A DNA stretch of 64,000 nt from NCBI RefSeq assembly GCF_011397635.1, contig NC_064764.1:37236777-37300776 (forward strand), written 5' to 3'. The position numbers and the translations under genes are program-made. Position 1 is the stretch's first letter. Every line of letters starts with the position of its first letter. This stretch comes from Epinephelus fuscoguttatus (lineage: Eukaryota; Chordata; Actinopteri; Perciformes; Serranidae). Under the pieces are notes generated by a model, which was given only the letters and a program-made list of their open reading frames with translations, was not told where the DNA came from and ran no database searches. Below are positions 13,301-21,902 of this stretch, in pieces.

Positions 13301-14374
13301 CCCTCCGAGTGCACTAGAGATATCGCGTTCACAAGAATGTGATGCATGAGGTCACAGTGATCTTGACCTTTGACCACCAAATACGTACCATTTCATTGTT
13401 GAGTCCAAGTGGATGTTTGTGCCTAATTTGAAGAAATTCCCTTAAGGTGCACTTGAGATAATACATTCACGAGGATGTGACGGATGAGGTCACAGTGATC
13501 TTGAGCTTTGACCACCAAAAACTAAAAAGGTCATTCTTGAGTCCAAATGGATGCTTGTGCCAAATTAATAATAAATAAAAGGAATTCCCTCAAGGTGCAC
13601 TAGAGATATCGCGTTCACAAGGATGCAATAGATTAGGTCACAGTGGTCTTGACCATTGACCACCAACATCTGATCAGATCATTGTTGAGTCCAAGTGGAT
13701 GTTTGTGCCAAATTTGAAAGAATTCCCTTAAGGTTTTCTTCGATATCGCTTTAATGAGAATGAGACAGATACAAGATGACAGTGACCTTGGCCTTTGACC
13801 AACAAACACTAATCAATTCATTCTTGAGTCCAAGTGAACATTTGTGTCAAATTTGACAAAAAAATCTCCAAGGTGCACTTGAGATATCACGTTAACAAGA
13901 ATGAGAATGATGCAAGGTCACAGTGACCTTGACCTCTGACCTACAAATTCTAATGGAGCAGAGCATTCTTGAGTTCTAGTGCACGTTTGCGCCAAGTTTG
14001 AGGAAATTCCCTCAAGGTGTTCTTCAGATATCGCGTTCACGAGAATGAGAAGGAGACGACATAATGCCTCGGCTGTCGCTGGTGCAGAGGCATAGAAATA
14101 TATAAAAAGCAGAGTGCTCCCCACATGGAGCTTCCATGAATGAATGAATGAATGAATGAATGGGTACAGCATAACTAACAGTGCAGGATGTGATCTGTGT
14201 GTGTGAGTGATAACGTTGAGGATGTTTGTGTCTCAGCTCAAGCAGAAGCTGAAGGACAATGGGCTGGGTGACAACATCAAACTGAGCTGGAAGAAGCAGC
14301 CAGACAAGAAAATCTTCCACAAGGAAGAGAAGAAGAAGAAGAAGAAGAAGAAAATCAGAAAGGATGAGCTGTAA
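7305..14374 (+). CDS. Two-domain C-type lectin-like protein, 5' exon missing, KDEL end
   Basis: Five joined exons: 7305-7489, 10254-10473, 11648-11980, 12245-12357 and 14237-14374, all with AG/GT borders and compatible phases. The first two form CTLD 1, which has SYCRENYTDLAT, AWIGLYDD, a QPN tripeptide and WHDSRC before the last cysteine. The third holds all of CTLD 2 (SYCRANYTDLAS, AWIGLF, WINWRC, FICYSK). The fourth and fifth encode a lysine-rich tail ending in KIRKDEL and TAA at 14372-14374. The protein resembles the many teleost secreted or membrane lectins called mannose-receptor- or selectin-like. QPN in CTLD 1 is the galactose-type variant of the calcium/sugar site; CTLD 2 lacks an EPN/QPN motif and probably does not bind sugar this way. 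The signal-peptide exon (ending in phase 1) was not found. KDEL suggests ER retention, which is odd for this family. Confidence 0.88.
7952..7986. repeat. 35-bp perfect palindrome
   Basis: Two 17-base arms (TACAGACTCTACATTCA and its exact reverse complement) flank a single central G, in the first visible lectin intron. It may be the centre or end of an unrecognised inverted-repeat insertion. Confidence 0.9.
8192..9060 (+). mobile_element. THAP-type DNA transposon remnant, copy 1
   Basis: Non-autonomous or decayed element in a lectin intron. About 8300-8465 reads, with frame breaks, as part of a THAP zinc finger: a CC-containing start followed later by KDW, a C-x2-H pair and F (residues around CSAHF). 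The same segment is cleanly open in copy 3 at 27928-28565. Short inverted ends resembling TAGACYCTTTTA lie at the left edge and, reversed, at about 9047-9060. This copy is longer than copy 3, with extra DNA at about 8690-8960. A third copy lies at 20707-21069. THAP fingers are the DNA-binding part of P-element-like transposases. Confidence 0.65.
9808..9886. repeat. Dispersed inverted-repeat fragment
   Basis: Contains diverged forms of GAGTTTCTTCAAGACGTTTC and AAGAGGCTTCTTCAGTTCT; related copies lie at 18333-18500 and 60912-60975. Confidence 0.5.
12727..14065 (+). repeat. TGACC-rich repeat block, one arm only
   Basis: Inside the lectin intron between 12358 and 14236. About a dozen diverged units with the same order of segments as the left arm of the fold-back at 4720-6895: TGACCTTGACCTTTGACC, a CCAAGTGGATGTTTGTGCC-like stretch, then AAATTTGAAGAAATTCC. 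It starts with the same outer segment (CATGTCTGTGAAAACTGTC) but has no reversed arm. Confidence 0.8.
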
Positions 14375-14795
14375 GGCTGAAGAGTGATTTCTCTTCTTTA
14401 TGTGACAGGTTAGAGGAACAGAGCTGCAACAATTAGCTGATTCATTGATTAGTCTGAACTGTTTTGATTATCAGTTTGTCCTTTCAGTCGTTCATCAGCC
14501 TGGTTCACACCTCTCAGATATGAAGAGTGGATCCTTTTCTTTATCACATATGATCATAAACTTAATATCTTCAGGTGTGGCTTGACTAAAACAAGACATT
14601 TTAATCTATCTGTCTGGGTTGTGGGAAATCATAACAGGCTTTTTCACAATTATCTGACATTTTATAGATGAGATAAGTTGACACAGTTTATAGTGTCAGA
14701 TACTGCAAAATAAGATGCTTAAAGAAAAGATCTGACTGAAGGCAGCTCCAGTGAAAAAACACCTTTTCAAAATGAGCTTTGATGTTTGAAGAGTC
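14375..14795 (+). other. Lectin 3' UTR
   Basis: Directly follows the lectin stop codon, with no other coding signal. A SINE (14809-15178) is inserted before the candidate poly(A) signals at 15498-15516. Confidence 0.6.
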
Positions 14796-14808
14796 GTTAA
14801 AATCTATT

Positions 14809-15178
14809 CATTCATTCATTCATTCATCTTCTAACCGCTTCATCCTCTTGAGGGTCGCAGGGGGGCTGGAGCCTATCCCAGCTGACACTGGGTGAGAGGC
14901 AGGGTTCACCCTGGACAGGTCGCCAGACTATCACAGGGCTGACACATAGAGACAGACAACCATTCACACTCACATTCACACCTACGGACAATTTAGAGTC
15001 ACCAATTAACCTGCATGTCTTTGGACTGTGGGAGGAAGCTGGAGCACCTGGAGGAAACCCACGCTGACAGAGGGAGAACATGCAAACTCCGCACAGAAGG
15101 GCTCCCACGCCCGGGATCGAACCGGCAACCCTCTTGCTGTGAGGCGACAGTGCTAACCACCACACCACCGTGCCGCCC
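14809..15178 (-). mobile_element. tRNA-derived SINE with 13-bp target duplication
   Basis: A complete minus-strand SINE. Read on the minus strand it starts with a tRNA-like head: an A-box-like TGGTGGTTAGCACTG and a B-box GGTTCGATCCC (near 15115-15125). It continues through the body shared with 3894-4092 and 29281-29555 and ends in a GATGAATGAATG tandem tail at 14809-14827. The flanks are a perfect direct repeat, GTTAAAATCTATT, at 14796-14808 and 15179-15191. The element sits in the lectin 3' UTR. Confidence 0.9.
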
Positions 15179-15497
15179 GTTAAAATCTATTTTAATGAGA
15201 AAATAAATCTCTATTATTCGAGGGTAATATTCATAAATGTGTTGTTGTCTCCCTGTAATGTGTCACAATATATTAAAAGAGTTAAATGGAAAATAAAGCA
15301 TTTAAGCAAATAAGAAGTTACTTAAAGGTCCAGTGTGATTTCAATGGAATGTAATCAGTGTGTTTTCTTTAGTGTTTAATCACCTGTAAATGAGACTGGT
15401 TGTGTTTTCGTTACTGTACAATGAGCTGTGTTTTCCTCATATAAACTGTAACGCTGTGTCTGAGTCAGATTCATTGTATGTGTTCACATATCTGATC

Positions 15498-15516
15498 AAT
15501 AAAGCTGATTAATAAA
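15498..15516 (+). promoter_or_regulatory. Candidate poly(A) signals of lectin gene
   Basis: Two AATAAA hexamers at 15498-15503 and 15511-15516, about 1.1 kb after the lectin stop. Another possible one is near 15293. Confidence 0.5.
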
Positions 15517-16389
15517 GTTGATTCTGATTCCTGTGAGTTTGAATTTTCACCAGAGGTTCAATCAGCAGTATTTTGTTTAGTTTTTACTGCATGTCAATTT
15601 CAGTTTCTCTTTTGTTCTGTTATCATAACTCTGCATGATGTTCATTTTCTTCACATATTTACACCCTATTTGCATTTGTATTTATTTAGACATTCACTGC
15701 TCTGTTAGCGTTTCATATTTTATATTTCCCAGCATTTTTCAATTCCTTACTTAACACAGGTTTTACTTTTTCAAAATCAGAATCTGCACCAGCGTCTGTG
15801 CATATATTTATCTTTAACTGCATTGATTTCATCCACAGAAGGTAGTCATTATTTCTGTACTGCTCAATCACCTTACATTACAACACCTGCACTGCCAATC
15901 ACCTAAATTTACACCACCATCATCAGCATATCTGCTGTACTAACAGCTCTCTGTGGTGGTGCTGGGACTAGACTGCCCTCGGTGCTTGTTTCGCATCACG
16001 CAAAAAACATCTGATAGTTAAATGAGAGGAGAGGAGACAGCAGCGCTGGTTTGTTGCTCACTGTCAGCTGAGAGGAGGAGACGATCAACAGTCCGAATAT
16101 CGCCTGTTATCAAGCTGAGTCACTCAGAGAAAGATGTGGCGTACAGGTACAGTGAAGAGACTCAGAACTACAAAGACCATCTGTAGAGAGGAGTGCTCAC
16201 TTCCAGTTTGTTTGTGCCTCTTGTCATGGCTGCATAACCCCACCAGGGGGCCCCAGGGCACACAAGTTAATTGTCAGATTTTATTATCTATAGTATTCAT
16301 TTAATGATGATAATAATTATTATTATTATTACTACATATGAATGAATGAATGAATGAATGGAAATTAAATGAATAATTTATAAATAAAG

Positions 16390-16436
<47 letters not shown>

Positions 16437-18240
16437 CTTCTTCTTCTTCTTCTTCTTCTTCTTCTTCTTCTTCTTCTTCTTCTTGTGTGTCTTTATGTGC
16501 TTAATGACCTGAGCTGGGTGAGGGTACTGATTGTTTTGCACTGACCGTTAAAAGACTGAAAACCCTATAAAAAGAATTGCAATATAAATAAATGAAATGT
16601 CTGCCCCTAATGACCTCCTGATTGTGGTGGTTTAGGAATACAAATTTATTTAGGAACATGTATCATACGTTTTGTCATAGGTTCGATTGATTTATGGGAA
16701 ATGGGACATTGATTTGTGAAAAATGCTCATAACAACATTCCAGAGCGTTCCTGAAGAAAAGACGCAAATCCTGACATTTAAAAACTAGAACCAGAATGTT
16801 TGACATTTTTGCTTGAAAATTACTAAAAAAAAATTTTATTGACCGATCGATTAATTGACTAATTCCTGCAGCTTGACTACAAACTGAACAGCGTTCATTT
16901 CATTGACGAAAACCCATGATGAAAATTTTTCATCAACGACCTTTTTTCCAAGACAAAAACGAGACCATGGTGAGCTAAAAATAGATCTTGATAATAAAGA
17001 CTAAGACAAAATCTATGTTTCACTTTCATTGATGAGACGAAAATGTTTATGGTGGACGTTGAAAGCCGAGAACGTGCTTACAGTTATCTTCAAATGCTGC
17101 ATGAGCGACAGGCTGGTAAACTCCAGTAAATAGTCTGCACCAGGATGTTTCACCAGGCAGCAGAAACAGTTGGAGCGGAGCAGCGTCAGCAGTTGGTGCG
17201 AGTTGTGAGCTGTAATTCAGCAGTAAATAATCAGCTGTGTGTGTCTGACTGATTTACAGTTTATTAATGGAGAAAATAATTAGCAGATGATCCATAATGA
17301 AACTAATCATTTGTTCAAAATGAGCTCCAGCTCCAGCTACAGCAGTAAAATCCTGCTTTTACATTAATGTGAGTCAGAATCATCTCATGACATCATTTAA
17401 ACTTTAACAAGATTTTAGTGATAATAGTTACGCACTTTTACTGAAGGAACACTTTCAGTTCTGTAACAGATTACTTTTACTGCGTGGTGTTAGCACTTCT
17501 GCTTCAGTAAAGTACTTCCTCCACCTCTGGTTCCCACACTAACTGGGCTGAGACACGAGCTGAATGTGATTAGCTGAGGATGTTCCAGTTTAAGTGAATA
17601 CTGAAGTGGCCTCTGATGTCTAAATGAGCGATGAAAGGCTGCTCTGTCCATCTGATTAACTTTAATCCCTCTTTTGATCCTTCTCTCTGCGACTCTGCTC
17701 ATAAAGTGAACTTTGAGTTGGTGAAGATGTGCTTCAAGATCGGAGAGTTGAATTAAATTCTCTACTGATTTTCTTTGCACTGTAGTATCAGTACTTTCAT
17801 GTCAGTAAAAGGTCTGAGTGTTTCTTCCACCACTGCTTTAGTCAGTGAAGTCTGTCAGCGCTCTGCATTAGTGTGTTTAAAGCAGTTTGATTTGTGAGCA
17901 GATGACTCTGTGTCATTGTTCAGTGATCAGCTCTGAGCAGAGACAGAGCAGCTCTGTCGTTATAATAACCGGGCGTTTCTCCTCACGTGTGTCTCTGTTG
18001 TGGTCTCTGGACCTTTTCAGACCCAAACGAGAAAATCAGTCGTGTCTCATAAACCCTGCTGCATATTAAAAAGTTCACGCCCCATTCTGGGTTCTAACAA
18101 CCCCAAAACTTAAAAGACATTGCTGTAAAGTTTTGGTGGTTTTCAACTTCTCTTTCACTGGTTTCCTCTCTGACGTCAGAGAGTTTAGTTCGTCAAGTGT
18201 TTATTAGTGTTAAGGGAAAGATGTAAGAATGTAAAAGGCC
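15517..18240. other. Intergenic, no gene seen
   Basis: About 2.7 kb without a supportable exon. It contains an ATGA-type tetranucleotide run at about 16338-16360 and the TTG/TTC compound microsatellite below. Confidence 0.5.
16389..16485. repeat. Compound (TTG)n(TTC)n microsatellite
   Basis: About 16 TTG/GTT units run directly into about 16 TTC units with no spacer. The TTC half is a polypyrimidine tract that could in principle form triplex DNA. Confidence 0.95.
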
Positions 18241-18244
18241 AGCA

Positions 18245-18720
18245 GTTTATCCATGGGTGGGGCTGAGGGCAGGATCAACAACTTTGCCAGACAGGTTGGA
18301 CTCAACATCAACACCTCCAAAACAAACGTGATGTGTCAGAGTTGCTTGAGTTTCTTCAAGACGTTTCATCTCTGATCCAAGAGGCTTCATCAGTTCTATC
18401 AGCCTGGTGCAGAGTCGCAGGCTTCAGCACCATTAGAACTAAAGAAGCCTCTTGGATGAGAGCTGAAACATCTTCAAGAAACTCAGTCTATCCAGTTTGG
18501 GTACCCACTTGAGTCTGTGGAAGACTTCACCCACCTGGACAGCCTCATCAGCAACGACAGCAGGACCCAAAAAGACATCGAAGCAAGGCTGAGAAAGGCT
18601 CAGGCTGCCTTCTCCCAACTCTCTTGGTCCATCTGGAGAGTTGCCGAGTGGTTAAAACCAACACTGTCTCACCAGGACCTCGTCACATATCAACGTTTGG
18701 TCATGGACTTCCACACAAGA
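18245..18720 (+). mobile_element. RTE-like LINE reverse transcriptase fragment, split by an insertion
   Basis: The left piece (about 18264-18332) reads GRINNFARQVGLNINTSKT. The right piece (about 18505-18720) reads PLESVEDFTHLDSLISND, then QKDIEARLRKAQAAFSQL. Both fit the region after the RT active site of RTE/Craniata-type LINEs. About 165 bp of an unrelated inverted repeat (18333-18500) separates them, so the fragment was interrupted after it inserted. No catalytic motif remains. Confidence 0.7.
18333..18500. repeat. Imperfect palindromic repeat inserted in LINE fragment
   Basis: The left half contains GAGTTTCTTCAAGACGTTTC and AAGAGGCTTCATCAGTTCT. The right half carries the reverse complement with mismatches (AGAACTAAAGAAGCCTCTTG, CATCTTCAAGAAACTC). 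The same sequence occurs singly at 60912-60975. Confidence 0.75.
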
Positions 18721-18879
18721 CGTGCAAGGTACCCTGGGTATGTTGGTTGTTAACGTTCTGGGACACTCTGTCAGGTTCTCTTCTTTCAAAATACACTTCC
18801 ATTTTCACAGGAAATGTAATGTTTACATACAGTCTCTTTCAAAATAAACACACTACGTCAGTACAACACTGTGAAGTTA

Positions 18880-19240
18880 CGTTTTTTTTCCTTCAACAAT
18901 AAAAAGGTTAGGTTTAGGAAAAAAGAACAGGGTTTGGCTTTAGAATCTTACGGGATGCAAACAGCGCTTTCTCAGTTGAAAGTTGGTATTTGTTGGACTC
19001 ATCATGCGCCCCACTTGAACTTTCCCCACCCTAACTTTCGTCCTTGTCCAGCCATGTTTCCCCCTGACGCCACCGAGAGCTGTAAAACTATAACGGCAAC
19101 CACCTGCGTATCATGCCAACGCTTAAGGACACCTTTTCTCGTTGCTTTCTGACGCCTCAACTCACTGCCCAAGCACCAGATTTCTATGACTTCGGAATAA
19201 GACCATGTTCTCAAAACAGACATGATGAGAGTGGAAGCCT
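18880..19240 (+). repeat. Unclassified dispersed repeat, copy A
   Basis: Shares a long order of segments with 43090-43385: CAGGGTTTGGCTTTA, a CTGACGCCACCGA segment, and an end near GACTTCGGAATAAGACCA. Shorter traces occur near 33775-33830 and 53300-53360. No coding capacity or terminal structure was recognised. Confidence 0.65.
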
Positions 19241-19608
19241 CCGACGAATTTTGAGAGCATAAATAGAGAGATGTTGGGCTTTTAAAATGATGATCAGTGA
19301 GTGTGTGTTCGTAACTCAGCCCTTAAACCTGTCAAACACTAGTGGAGAAAGGACAGTTTGGAAGTGTGCAGAAATTATTTGTAGTTGTAGAAAAAATAGT
19401 CTAAACGGAATTTTTATACGACCTATCACCTTTATTATAATTTCTGATACATGCATTAGCCTCAGGGAATTAAAGATAGATATAGAAAACATAATGAATA
19501 AAAGTAATGACTAAAATGTCATGAACTTTTGTTGACTAAAACTATGAAGGATAAAAATGACTAAAGTGTGATTAAAACTAATGAGCTTTTTCGTTTCAAA
19601 ACTGAGGG

Positions 19609-19853
19609 TGCTTTCACACCTGCCGTTTGGTTCGGTTCAATCAAACTCAAGTTCGTTTGCCCCCTCAGTGTGGTTCATTTGGGCAGGTGTGAACAAGCAA
19701 TCACACTCAGGTGTGCACCAAAACAACCGGACCGAGACCTTCTTGAAGAGGTGGTCTCAGTCCGGTTACAATCAAACTCTGGTGCGGATCAATTGTGGTG
19801 AGAAGGTGTTCAGAAAACTGTACCTGAGTCTTGTCATCGCTCCACAGATCTGA
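19609..19853 (+). mobile_element. hAT-like MITE, copy 1
   Basis: Starts GCTTTCACACCTGCCGTTTG and continues through TCGTTTGCCCCCTCAGTG, GGTGTGCACCAAAACAACC and GAGACCTTCTTGAAGAGGTG. The same series occurs at 21070-21195 (fragment), 37875-38105, and reversed at 37286-37869. It is non-coding and the assignment to hAT is tentative. Confidence 0.6.
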
Positions 19854-20706
19854 TGTTTTTGTCTCTTCACTTTGGGTACGTCATCATTTATTCACTGAAT
19901 CTGACAAGAGAAAAACTTTAGTTGTGACTCTTGAACATTTTTCGAATTTTCAGAATTTATGCAAAATTTAAAATGTGTCTAAAACAAATGGATGGAAATG
20001 TACTTACAGATAGAATCAACAAGTTTACATCAAATACAGGAAACAACTTTATTACAAAACAAACAACATAGTTTGGAGACACTGTGTTTTCCATCCTTTA
20101 GTGGTTTTCTCTTTTTTCTGGGTGGAAAAGTATTTCAATCACTGGATCAGTGTTCATATTCAGTTCCTGACGTTTGAAAACATTTCTACCAAAACTGTGT
20201 AAAGTTACATCAGGTCCAGTTTTTTTTGCCATAATATATTTTTAACCAAACACAATTCCAGGACAGATCTCTCTCCTGTTTATTCATACATGTAGGTTAT
20301 AGTGATGCTAATCACAGTAGCTACTGAAGAAAAATACAACAATAAAATGGAGACCAGCTCCGACAACATGAAGCACTTTCATATAGAACAGTTTGAGTTT
20401 GTCTCTGCCAGCAGAACGATGACTGATGTCCTCAGTAAAGAAGATCTCAGGTGAATGTCCTCCACTGCTCACTCTCTGTTTGGGACTAAAGTGAGTTCAT
20501 CATTTAAGGCACAAAGTCAGTCCTTGGTGATTTCTGTCCTCTCTGGTCCTCAGACGTCCCCCAAAGGAAACATTTAGCTTGATGATAATCGTACTGTCTG
20601 TTTGTTGGATCACAGCGGCTGCGTTCACACTGTCAGATCATTACTGGCTTTATTTTCACCTGGTCGGTCCACCACGTTGGCCCAGAGTGAAATATCTCAA
20701 CAACTA
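19854..20706. other. No gene seen; possible receptor 3' UTR
   Basis: AT-rich; several TTTATT sites (AATAAA on the minus strand) near 19886, 20047 and 20279 could end the minus-strand receptor transcript. None can be chosen from sequence alone. Confidence 0.3.
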
Positions 20707-21069
20707 TAGACCTTTGAGGGCCGATGTCACGATGACATCAGTTTGTTATCTGGAGGTGCAGCTGCCTCTCCCCCACAGGGCTGTAGGCTACAGAGGAGTG
20801 TTAAAATGTGTTTGTCTTGTTGTGTTATTGGAGCCAGAATAGAAGGAGTCATGGCTCAAAACCAGCCGCCACTGCCCGTCAACAAAAACAAAGACAACTA
20901 GGGATGGATAACGTTATGTGTATTAAGGGTTATCATGTCCACCTCATCAGAAACTGGGGAGGGATTAAGAGGAATATTGGATTTCTCTGGAACGCTAACT
21001 TTTTAGCACATTAGCTAACGTTAGCTTCCATAGCAAAACAAACAAGTGTGGTCCTCCTTTGTAAGATTG
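20707..21069 (+). mobile_element. THAP-type DNA transposon remnant, copy 2
   Basis: Shares the left end (TAGACCTTTGAGGGCCGATG) and most of the body of copies 1 and 3. It lacks the roughly 90-bp segment encoding the C-x2-H part of the zinc finger. It ends abruptly at the MITE fragment starting at about 21070, so its right end is lost. Confidence 0.7.
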
Positions 21070-21195
21070 AACTCAAGTTCATTTGCCCCCTCAGTGCGGT
21101 TCGTTTGGGCAGGTGTGAACACAGCAATCACATTCAGGTGTGCACCAAAACAACTGGACTGACACCTTCTTGAAGAGGTGGTCTCAGTCATTGTT
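21070..21195 (+). mobile_element. hAT-like MITE fragment, copy 2
   Basis: Begins AACTCAAGTTCATTTGCCCC and runs to the GTCTCAGTC segment; both ends are lost. It abuts the THAP-type remnant. Confidence 0.6.
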
Positions 21196-21902
21196 TGGGT
21201 TAAACATGAGCATGTTACAGTCCTGGAGGATTATTAATGTGCACCTCCTCCTGTACTGCCTTAATATGCACATTCAGCACATCCAATGCATCAAAACATT
21301 GTTTTCTAGTTGGAGCCGCGCCTCGTTTTCAAACTGTATGCTTTGACTAAAATGAACAATGACAGCAATATAGTCCACGATGAGCAGCGCTACAATCAAC
21401 CTGCGTAGTTGTCCCTCCATTGTGACATTAGAAAGTGTCACATTTATCTTGCAAGTGTACTCTTCTTCAACGTTTGCTTTACTTCCTGGATTTTTCCCAC
21501 ATGGAAATTCTGACCAATCAAGAGCAGCTTTCTCACACAAGGCATTTGATCTGGTCCTCTTGTAAATGCTGCCGTGAGAACACGAACCAACTCTAGGCAA
21601 TTATACAACTTTGGAACAACATGAGTCCCTGATTCAGACCAAAGGAGACGACTCTAGGGCTGAGAGTAGCCTAAGTGTCAACCTGCAGGTGGTGCCAGAG
21701 GTAAAGTCAGAGGATCATCACAGTCATCAGGATTCATCCTCTGGGGAATGAGAATATCTGAACCAAGTTAAAGTCAGATTCGCTCCATCTTTTACATACT
21801 GAAAGATGTTTTAAGAGGAACAACAGATTGGACAGACAGTGTGAACGCAGCCAGCTACAGGAGGAAGGAGGGCTCACAGCGTGAGAAGACGACGTCCACC
21901 GC
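21196..21902. other. Receptor-proximal 3' flank, no other gene seen
   Basis: Lies just beyond the stop codon of the minus-strand receptor gene and probably includes its 3' UTR. Confidence 0.4.

Noticed and set aside
15100-15178. tRNA gene from A-box and B-box matches
   Set aside because: It is the head of a SINE with a long non-tRNA body and target duplication; the cloverleaf is not kept.
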